A stretch of DNA of 64,000 nt. Origin: Harringtonia aguacate. Its lineage: Eukaryota > Ascomycota > Sordariomycetes > Ophiostomatales > Ophiostomataceae. The position numbers and the translations under genes are program-made. The notes beneath the pieces are model-generated. The model was not told the DNA's origin and searched no databases. It was given only the letters and a program-made list of their open reading frames with translations. The stretch spans positions 1 through 64,000 of the forward strand of contig JACCPH010000029.1 in NCBI GenBank assembly GCA_014183095.1. Direction: 5' to 3'. Of the stretch, positions 32,329 to 42,038 are shown piece after piece. The first letter of the stretch is position 1. Each line of letters opens with the position of its first letter.

Positions 32329-34583
32329 TTACAGGCGATATGAAAGACGGAACTCGCCAGGCGCGTGATACGTCGGGACCTTCATTTCCAGAGCAGATCC
32401 CGAGTAGCCCAGATCCTCGGCCACAAGCATAGCAGCCTTTTCGCCAATGAGAAGGGCAGTCGAGTATGTGTTGCAACCGACATTGTCCGGGCAGATGCTC
32501 AGGTCAGCAACCTTGAGCCCCTTGACTCCGTGGACATTGAGGCGCTCATCGAGCACGCCATGCTTGACGATGCTGTTACCCTCACGGGGAGCCATAGAGC
32601 ACGTTCCCAGACTGTGCCAGGTGCTCTCAACATGGCGCTTGACCCACTCCTCGACGGCCTGGATATCGCGAGTGCTATATGGGAGGTCCTTGCGCTTACT
32701 GACGCGGTTCGACGTCACAGTTCCGGGTCTCGACTCCTCGTCAGCCGCAGGCAGAGGAAGCGACCAGCTGCCATGGCCAATGCCCGCCGACAGATTTCCA
32801 GGAAGAGCATAGGCCTTGGTGGTGGTAAGATCCATGTCGTGGGCACGCGCCGGGGAGTCGTAGTCGAAGAAGGGGTGCTGCGTGGCACAGGTGTCAGTCG
32901 TCTGTCAAGCTTAAAGGTAACAAGTCCTAATACTACTCACCATGTTCTCCACTTCACCCGCGTACGCATCCATGCGCCGGGCGGTTTCGCGAGACTTGAT
33001 GTAGCCCCAAACCATGGGCGCCATGTCGCGCTCGTCGTTCATAAAGCCACAGTCGAAGTCGGGGTTCTCATACGGATCGGGACTCTTGATATGCGTGCTT
33101 CCGCGGGAGAAGGGATACTCGAGGAAATGGAAGATGGTGAAGAATTTGCCGGCGGGCATCAACATGTGATCTCCAAACCAGCCGGAGATGACACTGTAAT
33201 GCATGACGGGCTTGTCAGGCTTGTTCTTGAAATATGTGTCCCAGCCACTCTTGAAGTGGGGCGTCGGCCACGACTCGATCTCCTTGAGCTCTTTTTCGGT
33301 GGGACGAATCTTGACGCCGGCGTCGATGCCGTTGGTGGCCAGCGGGCCAGTTCCCTTGACGTTCCATTCCTCAAACACGCCTGCCTCCATGTCAGCAGCT
33401 GCTTCGGCTCCAGCAAATAGAGAGTGTGTCAGCGCTTACGTTTCTGGACTTCAGGGTCACCCCGGATAAAGTCATCGAAGCTCTCCGTCTCTGGCTTGGC
33501 TCGGTAGACCGAAAAGGTGAGGTAGTGATCCTGGAAATTGAGCCCGACGCCGGGAAGATCGACAAGGGGCTTCACGCCAGCGGCGCGGAGCTTGGCCGGG
33601 TCGCCAATACCGGAGCGCTGAAGAATCAGCGGCGACGAGAGGGTGCCACCAGACACGACAATCTGCTTGCGCGCCTTGAAGATGCGAGGCGTCACATTGC
33701 CAGGTGCCACAGGCTTGGTGGGCACAGTCTGCACGGCCACGGCACGGCCTGTTCCATCGAGAAGCACCTTGTCCACCTTGGTGTTGACAGCCAAGTACAG
33801 GTTGGAGTGGACAGCACGGGTGGCATGGATGTATGCGTGGGCGCTGTCGCTGCGACGTCCAGTGTCACGGTTGATCCACTTGAGCCAGTGCTCGGCTCCG
33901 TGGCCCGTCTTCAAGTCCTGGAGGTCATCCACGGTGGGGATGCCCTGGGACTCGGTAGCACGCAGGAAGTCTTCCTTGATGGGGTACGTGTAATTCCCAA
34001 ACGAGACCTTGATGGGGCCCTCGAAGCCGTGGACATCCTTGTTGTGCGATGGGCGCTGGTATGTCTCGTGCTTCTTCATGAGAGGCAGCAGCTCGTCTGT
34101 GGTCCAGCCCTTGGCCTGGAAGTCGTCGTAGTCAGAGGCCGAGGCGCGCGTGTACATCATAAAGTTGATGGACGAGCCGCCGCCCAGCACGTGGGCGCAC
34201 GGAACAACGGCCTTGCGGCCGGCAAGCCACTTGGAAGGCCGCGACTCATAGAACGAGGCCGTCTTGGAGTCCAGCTTCATGTTACGCGGGTAGATACCCG
34301 GACGGAACACCCAAGGGTTATTGAGGTTGCTCTCGCCAGCCTCGATGAGCAGCACCTTGAGGTTGTGGTCCAGGTTGGCCAGCCTTGAGCATCAGGTCAG
34401 TCACGAAGCTGTTGGCTTCTTCAACACTACCATCAAGCCTTTTTTTTCTAATGTATCCACCAGGTCGCCCTGATGGAGGGTGTGATTGTGGGTGTGATGG
34501 TGGTAGGCTTGCCTTCCAGCGACCACGCAGCCACAGCTGCCGCCGCCGCATACGATGATGTCGTACTCCTCCGGCAGACTCAT
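32329..34583 (-). CDS. Alcohol (methanol) oxidase, GMC family
   Basis: Four exons: 34513-34583, 33440-34383, 32941-33380, 32329-32877 (667 aa, against ~663 aa for yeast alcohol oxidase). The whole length matches alcohol oxidases: N-terminal FAD loop GGGSCG (13-18), RPGIYPRNMKLDSKTASFYE, VLGGGSSINFMMYTRASASD, HGAEHWLKWINRDTGRRSDS, the catalytic His in STWHSLGTCSMAPREG and Asn in PDNVGCNTYSTALLIGEK. It oxidises short primary alcohols to aldehydes with O2, giving H2O2, normally in peroxisomes. The C-terminus (YRL) is not a canonical SKL-type signal. Intron 1 (34384-34512) has a GC donor instead of GT. A TATA box lies 94 bp upstream. Confidence 0.93.
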
Positions 34584-36176
34584 GGTGAAAGCTGTCTCAG
34601 GAATACTGTGTTTTCATGAACTTCTGGGAGATGGGGGATAACTCAGACTGGTTGTGGAATGAGAATGGTGTGCTTGTTATATACGTAAAGCCTGGACACC
34701 TTTGGTAAATATGCGCCTTGCTCTCAGCGACTCCCACACTTCCTACCAGTCCCCTCATCCTCCTCCTCCTCCTCCTCCTCCTCCTCCTTCCCCTCACATC
34801 CCTTAGTGTCTCACCTCCCCTGAGTCTCACTTGCCCAAATACGAGCAATTTTCTATCGGCAGTATAGGAAAGGACGGAGCTTCCAACAGCCGCGCTCGGA
34901 TCCGCGGCAGCTGCGGCCCCCCATGTTGGATTTCCCCTCTTCTATCGGTCAGACACGAGAGCGGGGGGGAGACGGTGCACAAATAAATGCCATATCTGCC
35001 GCACCGGATCGGTCTAATGGCGCAGCAGGGCGGATCAAGGACCGTTGGTCCCCGCATCTCGAGAGAAAAACCCCCGAATCCAGAGACATGTCCGAATCTT
35101 CCCCGGCGTTTTCGTCATGGTGTCGATCTCCTCCCGCCTACATAACGCGGGCACCAATAGGACGGCCCTGTTGCTGTCAGATGAGAGCTCTTGGCCGCCC
35201 TCCCTTTGTAACGATGTCAGGATCCTTTATCCATTTCTGCACGTCGGAGCCGCAGCACTGCGGTGATGTGAATATCTCGCCGTGCGGGGTTGGAAGTACG
35301 GACAGGCCCCGAGCGGCTGCAGTTCGTCGACCGAGAGGGGAAAAGAGGTAAGAGCAGCTTCGTAATGGCTGACCCAGCAAACTACCGGTGTGGTTGGTCC
35401 AGGTGCGGAAGCTGCAGTCGCCGAGGCCAAGTAGCTTTGACACACAAACGAGGAACGATGGACGCGAGACGATTGGGGCTGTGCGAATACGTGTAAAAAT
35501 ATGACCTTGCCCGCAAGCCAGGCAAGCTCGGTCTTGGCTCGATCATCCTGGGAGCGTGGCCAAACCCTGGGAAGTCGACGAGACTAGGCAATGGTTTGTA
35601 ATTGGCCAGTCAGAACGAGCTGTTGGTGAGCTACATTAGCTTGCTGATGTTACTCCTAACCCCGCATTTTCCCCAGACATCCGCCGTGTCCGCAAGAAAA
35701 GATGGGGCAGTGCAATTACACTGCCGCAGTTTTCGTCGTGTTCCTGTTTTTGCTGAGGGTCTGTGTTTCGAAAAGGATTTTGCATTTTCTTGGCAGATCC
35801 GGGGAAATGCTACCGCTTTCGGCTTTTGTCTCTCGGTCTCGCAACGATGAGCGTACGAACCCATTCCATGTTTGCCAAGGCTGCTCGTGGACACTTCAGG
35901 TGCTCTGCCATCGGCAGGGATACAGAACGCAAAGGGATACTCCGAATTTCCAAACGTCCGCTACTCATGCTCATGTCAGCTTATCAGGGACTACAACCCC
36001 GCTCTCTACGTCATCGCTGGATTAGGCGCTCTTGGGTTGAACACTTTGCTAGATGCAGTTGGTATGTTCTTTGAACTACCACCTGGATGTTGGAGTTTCA
36101 CCTGGCGGACAACCAATTAACTGTGCAGAATATCTGCTATCAAAGTACTTCCTATATCGTATCCAAATAAACGCTA
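34584..36176. other. Long intergenic region with a (CTC)n microsatellite
   Basis: Upstream of alcohol oxidase and downstream of the permease gene. A CTC trinucleotide microsatellite spans about 34757-34788. Short overlapping plus-strand open frames at about 35702-36120 could hide a small protein but give no recognisable motif. Otherwise nothing is seen. Confidence 0.4.
34677..34683 (-). promoter_or_regulatory. TATA box of the alcohol oxidase gene
   Basis: TATATAA on the minus strand, 94-100 bp before the ATG at 34583. Confidence 0.5.
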
Positions 36177-37937
36177 TTACAAATCTTTTGCGGTCTTGGT
36201 AGATATCACTTCTCTAACATGTTCTTCATCACCCACAATCACGCCATCAGTGTGCAGTGCCGCAGTACGGCGCTCCCGCAACTTCTTTTCATCAATGCGT
36301 GGCCCGGTGAAGCGGCCGCGCTTTGACAGAAACCAAAGAGCCACAACAAATGAAAGCAAGCCGACAGCCACAACAGAGACATAGCTCATGTTCTGTGGCG
36401 TAACTGGCATGGCCGTTGGAATGCATGCCAGCACGTCGATAAACAACACCCATGCAACGGATATTCCATTGATGGCTGTGCCGTACCGGCCAAGCGAAAA
36501 GAAGCGTTCAGGTAGGACATTGTCGCGACCGCGCCAGAGAAGAATGGCTTGGGGAATGACGCAAGATGTCTGCAAATAGATGATGTTGGCGCTGACCATT
36601 GCTGAAAAGGCCGTGGTGGAGCCAATGAAGATCAATCCGTAGACCTGAGCGAGCACGATCAATACCGATGCACACCAATGTTAGAGAGAAAGGTCAAACT
36701 GGCTCACTGTGACGAATGAAGCTGACAAGAGGACAGCATTCACGGGCATTTTGAAGCGGTGGTTGATTCGCATCCAGAAGCGTGAAAATGGCAGTGCGCC
36801 ATCGCGGGAGACGGCCCACAGCGTGCGAGACGACGTTGTAACGTTTCCAACGAGACAGCCGAAGAAGCAAAAGGCAAAGAGTGCCGTCAAGATGGATGCC
36901 GCCACGTCTGATCCGGTACCTTGGCGGTATATTTCAAGAAGAGGGAGGCCTGTTGGTGTGGAGAGCACTGCATCGACGTCGTGGATGGCGTATACGCATG
37001 CACAAGCAAATGGAAAGGCTGTCACAAAGCCCCCGAGCAGAGGCAGCAGGATGACACGTGGGACGTTGCGTCCCGGGTTGGGGATTTCCTCGCACATGTG
37101 AGCGCCGGCATCACTTCCGAGGAAACTAAATACAGAGTTGACAATCGCAAAAAGGAACCCTAGACCCTGGTTGGACCAGCCGGTACTGGTTGTGATGTCG
37201 GAAAACATCCACTCTGCTGTTGCATGGTTATGCCGTCCACAAACGAAGAGAGTGATGGTAGTGCTGGTGAGCACAAGAACGGACAAATAAGCTAAGAGGT
37301 CAGCACGGGCAGAAAACGAAGAAGTCGTCTAATACGTACTAACGATTTTGTTGTACATTGGAATAAGGTGGTGGCAAAAGATGTTGACGGACACGGCCAG
37401 CCACATGAGCCCTACAAAGACGAGCCACTGGTGCCAGTGGTGATATTCGTATTCTGGATGCCACAGCTCGGCAATGGACAAGATCATCGAGGCCACAAAG
37501 TTGGATACGGAGCTGGCACCCATCCACCACCCGATGACGCTCATCCACCCGTTCCTGTCGATTAGCGGAAGGCCCGGTTTAGCTTGGATGTAAACGACTT
37601 ACATAAATGCCGCCACGGGCTTGTACTCCTTGCTGGCTACCATGTACGACCAGTAGTACTGGGCTCCGGCAACAGGGTATGCCGATGCGAGTTCTGCCAT
37701 GCCCAGAGACAACACAAACGTCATACCGCCCGCAACGGGCAGCGTCCAAATGGCTCCAGCACCCGATGCCTCCGTGATGCCCGTGCCAACAGCGGAGCCA
37801 AAGCCAAGCCAGGTACATGTGAGCGTAAAAGACAATGCACTCAGACTCAGCACCGAGAATTGTCTGGGCATCTCGCGCTTGTACCCGACCGCCTCGAGCT
37901 CGAGGTCATCGAGATCTTCGAGATCATGAATATCCAT
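36177..37937 (-). CDS. Amino-acid/GABA/choline-type permease, ACT family (module 3)
   Basis: Four exons: 37603-37937, 37340-37554, 36708-37291, 36177-36644 (533 aa). Twelve membrane segments of the APC superfamily. FSVLSLSALSFTLTCTWLGF, EASGAGAIWTLPVAGG and AHMCEEIPNPGRNVPRVIL place it in the ACT/BAT branch, which includes the yeast GABA permease UGA4 and choline permease HNM1. An acidic N-terminus (DLEDLDDLELE) precedes the first helix. Substrate uncertain: GABA, choline, polyamine or other amine. It follows the (R)-amine transaminase and D-amino-acid oxidase genes on the same strand, which suggests that it feeds them. Confidence 0.9.
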
Positions 37938-38650
37938 GGCTATCAGCAGAGTGTCGCGGCTTGCTCATGGAAATGGAATGCTTGGGGGGTTCTGCTAGAG
38001 TAATACAGGGTCTTATTTTCGGTGAGGTTTGAAGGTGAGTAGAGTAGAAAAGAAAGCCTATGCGCTTAAGAGGCACTCGAAATCGGCAGCACCTGCTTCT
38101 ATTTATCTTGCTGGAAGGGTTGTCGCCCACGGCAGATGATATCAGAGAAGTCCAGGGGATGAGCGAACAAGAAGTGGAACTGCAAACAGCTGAGGGCAGT
38201 TCCAGCGGTGGCCTTACTGCAATATTGCTGCCTATGGACGGCCAAGGTGCTCGCTGCCATTGCGAGATATTACACTGACCGGTAGTCTGGGCCTCTTATC
38301 TGGCAACGATAGCAGATTGGAATATCTCCTAATTGGGAGATTGCGGCGGGTGTACCACTACAGATGCTAGTGTGGGAACCCACCATAACGCCTCTATCTC
38401 TTGAACACGCCATTCAGGGGAGGTGTCGATATCTTGCTAGAAGGAAACGTGGGGCCTGTCCCCGCCGTCCTGCGAGATGAGAAGGCAGCTGTTACTCAAC
38501 ACTACGGCAGTGTGCAGGATTGGAATTGTAAGCATCGGGAGCTCCCCGATTATGCTCTGTTATCAAGCGATTGAAATGTGCCGCCGGCAGGTTTTATCAC
38601 AAGTGTCTTTGCAACATAAGGAACGAGCAGTTTCTTTCTATTTACGCTCC
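37938..38650. other. Intergenic region, promoter of the ACT permease
   Basis: Between two minus-strand genes. A CTTATC (GATAAG on the other strand) lies at 38295-38300. No gene recognised. Confidence 0.35.
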
Positions 38651-39616
38651 TCAATCGTACTTGATCTGGAAGCTGAATTTGTCATCGTAGTGGATTTTCC
38701 AGTACTCATCCCAGATCTTGGAAGTGATCGGTCCAACCTTGCCGCCGCAGATGGAAACCCCATCAAGCGATGTAATCGGCATAACTCCACCAGCCGTAGT
38801 GCACATGAACATCTCGTCGCACTGGTAGGCCATTTCCACAGGCACAAATTCGATGCGCATCTCAATGCCGAGTATCTTGGCCACGTCGAAGACACTCTTA
38901 CGAGTGACACCCTCGAGCACGCCGCGCTCGGGTGAGTAGAGAACGCCGTCCTTGATCAGAACAATGTTGAATCCGGAGCCCTCTGTCAGGTTGTTGTCGC
39001 CGTCGGTCAGGAATGGGTACACGGCGCTGCGGTCTTGGGCTTCGAACATGGCTCGAGTCAGGTCTCCCCACTGCAGGTTCTTGACTGTCGGGTCCATGCA
39101 GCCAGGGGACGTCCGGCGCACAGTGCGTGCTATGACGGCGGTACCAGAGCCGGCCATCTGCATCTCGGGGTCCATCACCCAGATGTACGGCATGATAAAC
39201 ATGTACAGGCGGTTCACAATGTCCTTGGGATCAGTACCCCGCACGCCTCTGAGTCCCCGCGTGACAATGATCTCGACAAACACGTCGCGGATCCCACTCT
39301 TTTTCACCATGTCGACCAGTGTCTTCTTGACGTCGTCGCGGGGAATCGGCCAGTGCAGACGCATCTTTGTCAAGCTGCGGCCAAATCGATCCAGATGGTC
39401 GTCAAGGCGGAAAAAGCGGCCGTCCCAAACCGACGGCACATCGTATGTCAAGTCGCTGTGCATGAATCCCTCATCCAGAAGCGGGATCTTGGCTTCGTGC
39501 AGGGGGACCAGTTCATTGTCGATCCAGGCGACGCCCTTTGCATAGGGATTCGAGCTGGTCTTGAGCTCAGCCACGCGGCCTTGGTAGGCCTCGAAGATAG
39601 ATTTCATGGTAGCCAT
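38651..39616 (-). CDS. (R)-selective amine transaminase (class IV)
   Basis: Intronless, 321 aa; the start may be the first (39616) or second Met (39607). It closely follows fungal (R)-amine transaminases such as that of Aspergillus terreus: LLDEGFMHSDLTYDV with His53 and Tyr58, FRLDDHLDRF with Arg77, FVEIIVTRG with Glu115, Arg126 in GVRG, catalytic Lys179 in TVKNLQWGDL, and NLTEGSGFN with Glu212. The FVE plus downstream Arg pattern separates this group from branched-chain and D-amino-acid aminotransferases, although activity on those cannot be fully excluded. It transfers the amino group of (R)-amines to pyruvate-like acceptors. Four GATAAG boxes crowd its upstream region. Confidence 0.92.
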   Translation of the reverse strand: MATMKSIFEAYQGRVAELKTSSNPYAKGVAWIDNELVPLHEAKIPLLDEGFMHSDLTYDVPSVWDGRFFRLDDHLDRFGRSLTKMRLHWPIPRDDVKKTLVDMVKKSGIRDVFVEIIVTRGLRGVRGTDPKDIVNRLYMFIMPYIWVMDPEMQMAGSGTAVIARTVRRTSPGCMDPTVKNLQWGDLTRAMFEAQDRSAVYPFLTDGDNNLTEGSGFNIVLIKDGVLYSPERGVLEGVTRKSVFDVAKILGIEMRIEFVPVEMAYQCDEMFMCTTAGGVMPITSLDGVSICGGKVGPITSKIWDEYWKIHYDDKFSFQIKYD

Positions 39617-40286
39617 ATCGAAGGATTTTCGTGTGTCGTTGAGACTTGATGGATAAGCGAAATCAAGGAGAAGTAGTCAGCTGCAATGCACTGCCAGGTG
39701 AGAAGTCAGGAATAATAAGACACTGGAAGCAGATAAGACATGGTCAAGAACAATATAAGCTCTTATCCGTCTTCTAAATACTGAACCGAAGCCAGGAACT
39801 GATAAGCATGCAGGATGGTTGGATTTGCCCCAATGTGGTAATTCCAAATTCGGAAATGCCGCCCAAGCACGGCAGTAGAGCACCCGCTGTCAATACTCGG
39901 TCCGCCAAGGAAAGGTAATGTGACAGGGTGAGGAGCACAGTTTCTTTCCCTCGAGTTAACTAAACAATGTTCCGGTTCAAAGACTTTACTTGAGGTCCAC
40001 ATGTCCAATCAGATTTGTCCTGCTCATTCAGGGCATTTTTCATCACCATACGTAAAAACGCTATACAATATTAGACGGCTTATCGCTGTGTCCGTCATTT
40101 CCTGTCCCAAATAGAATTGCAGCTGTTTCGGGGCATTAACAGACATTCTGTGGTCTCAGTCATGAACTGCAAATGCTATCAGCATCTCGTGCTCTAGTGT
40201 AAATCGTCACCTGCAGAGCAAAGTGCGTTAAACTTGGTGATGGATTATGATATTTTACACCTTTGAGCCTATCGCACACGTGCATT
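39617..40286. other. Intergenic region between DAO and (R)-amine transaminase
   Basis: Holds the GATAAG cluster near its left end and a CACGTG at 40277-40282. No gene recognised. Confidence 0.35.
39652..39806. promoter_or_regulatory. Dense GATAAG cluster upstream of the (R)-amine transaminase
   Basis: Exact GATAAG (either strand) at 39652-39657, 39732-39737, 39762-39767 and 39801-39806, that is, four in 155 bp immediately before the gene. By chance about 0.08 would be expected in this length. AreA/NIT2-type nitrogen control is the likely reading. Confidence 0.55.
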
Positions 40287-41498
40287 TCACAGCGATGACG
40301 GAAGAAGTGCCCCTTGTAGCAAATCTTCGACGCTTGCTACAGCATCCACCGCCATGCCATAGCCTGCTTGATATCCAGTCCCACTAGCACCGTAATTGTG
40401 GACGAGAACGCGCTCCGTACCATCAACGGTGAAGCTATCTCGCTCAACACGCGCGCCCCCCTCACGTGAAGGTCTAAGGCCGGACACGACGGCAAGAATT
40501 TCGGGGGGTTCCTCGCGAACCTCAGCACTCAAATCGCTCGTGCGGGCGAGGATAGATTCTGTTTCAGAAGAATACGTCGAATAATCCCCATTTCCTCTTT
40601 GCAAATACCCCCCAAGAATGGCATGGCCCTTTGTTCCGGGCCGCGGTATGATGTAAGTTATGGAATTGTCGGTGTACCGCATCATATTCGTAGTTACTTT
40701 CGGTGCTCTGACGAGCAGTACTTGGCCACGAGTTGGATAGCACAAGCCATCTTCAACTCCCGGAAATGTTTTGGCTGCGTTTCCGGTACAATTGAAGACG
40801 ATTTTAGTCTTGGGGTTAGCAAAAGCAGACTTGAGGTCAGGCAGCTTCTGAGGGATGAATGTAACCCCTGCAGACTTCAGCTTTGCAAACAGCCAGAGAA
40901 GGTGCCGAGGTGCGTTCACCGTCACGGTGCTGAAAGTAATTCCAAAGGCTGCGCCTTCGGGAAGCTCCTCCGCTGGCAAGACCATGAACTGCGACCGTAT
41001 CAGACCCGGGTTTTCAACAATACAGAAAGGAGCCATACATCGTTCAAGTAGCCGGCCATGGTTTTGATTTTTTCTTCGGGCACAGACGAGTTCCAAATTT
41101 CAATTGATGGTGTTTTGTGGACAAAAGCTTCATCGGGACGCTCTTGAGAAAGTTTGAACAGATGGCGGTAGCCTATGCGGTCCCATTTCAGGGCCTTCGG
41201 ATCACTCCCAGAGATAGCCGAATAGTTGCAGCCAGCCCTTTTAATCAGTATCTTACTTGTCCAGCCACAGTGCAGCAAGGTGCCTACCAAGGAGATGTGT
41301 AGCTAGGACTAGTATCTCCGGGAAGATATTCAGCCACGATTGTGACCAACTTGCCCAGGCCCTTCTCGACTAAAACGAGGGCTACGTCCAGTCCAATAAT
41401 GCCCGCCCTGTCTGGATGTCAGTCCCTGTGTTTGGATGTCATAGTTGCATAACCCACCCGACAATGACGATGCTGTCTCTAGCTGCCCACGACGACAT
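40287..41498 (-). CDS. D-amino-acid oxidase
   Basis: Four exons: 41458-41498, 41288-41407, 41039-41237, 40287-40988 (353 aa, normal for DAO). Splicing joins the FAD motif VGAGIIG (residues 13-19) and the conserved SPWAG. The C-terminal part has GLRPSREGGARVERD and HNYGASGTGYQAGYGMA, both diagnostic for DAO/DDO. The enzyme deaminates D-amino acids to keto acids, ammonia and H2O2, usually in peroxisomes. The final residues PSSL are not a standard peroxisomal signal. It lies upstream of, and on the same strand as, the (R)-amine transaminase and the ACT permease. Divergent from a regulator gene. Confidence 0.93.
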
Positions 41499-42038
41499 TG
41501 TGGCTGTAGGTTGACTTTATTTCGAGGGGTAAGGAATGGCTGCAGCCGCAAAGAATGTTGTTTTGGTCCAAAGCTTCTGTTATGGTCAATGCAAGGAAAT
41601 TGAAATATGAGGTTCAGAAGGATATTTCTTTCGGAATATATCGCGATTTCAGAAGCGTCTGTATCCGTGGTCGTTCTGTGCTGCTGCGTACAGCAACCAC
41701 TGTTGACGGCCCATACGAGCAACCTCTGCTAACGGCTAGTGCCATTCTGAGCCATGGCCGCCGGCTGTCGGATCACGTCCCCACCTTGACCTCCCGTCCA
41801 CCGGGACTCTTATCTCTGCCAAGGAACTACGGCGGGTCGGCTTTATCAACATCTCCTATTCGGGAGAAAGTTGTATCTGTATGTGAACAGCTCAGGTGGG
41901 GCGACTGAGATAAGTGAATGAAGGACGTAAGAGCAAAGAGAGAACGCCATCTTTTTCCGTTCACGGTCATATTGCTCGCGCTTCTTTGCCGCTGGGGTCA
42001 TCATAATTCACAGCCTATTGCGCCTACGTCTTTTCCAC
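41499..42038. promoter_or_regulatory. Divergent promoter of DAO and a regulator gene
   Basis: GATAAG boxes at 41809-41814 (reverse) and 41909-41914 (forward). An open frame at 41555-41908 has no recognisable motif. No zinc-cluster exon for the regulator is visible here. Confidence 0.4.

Noticed and set aside
32365..34388. Plus-strand open frames of 351 and 320 codons opposite the alcohol oxidase
   Set aside because: The minus strand encodes an oxidase conserved over its whole length; the plus frames have no family features.
35702..36120. Small gene from overlapping plus-strand frames
   Set aside because: Three frames overlap, none has a recognised motif or a convincing intron; kept only as a note in the intergenic entry.
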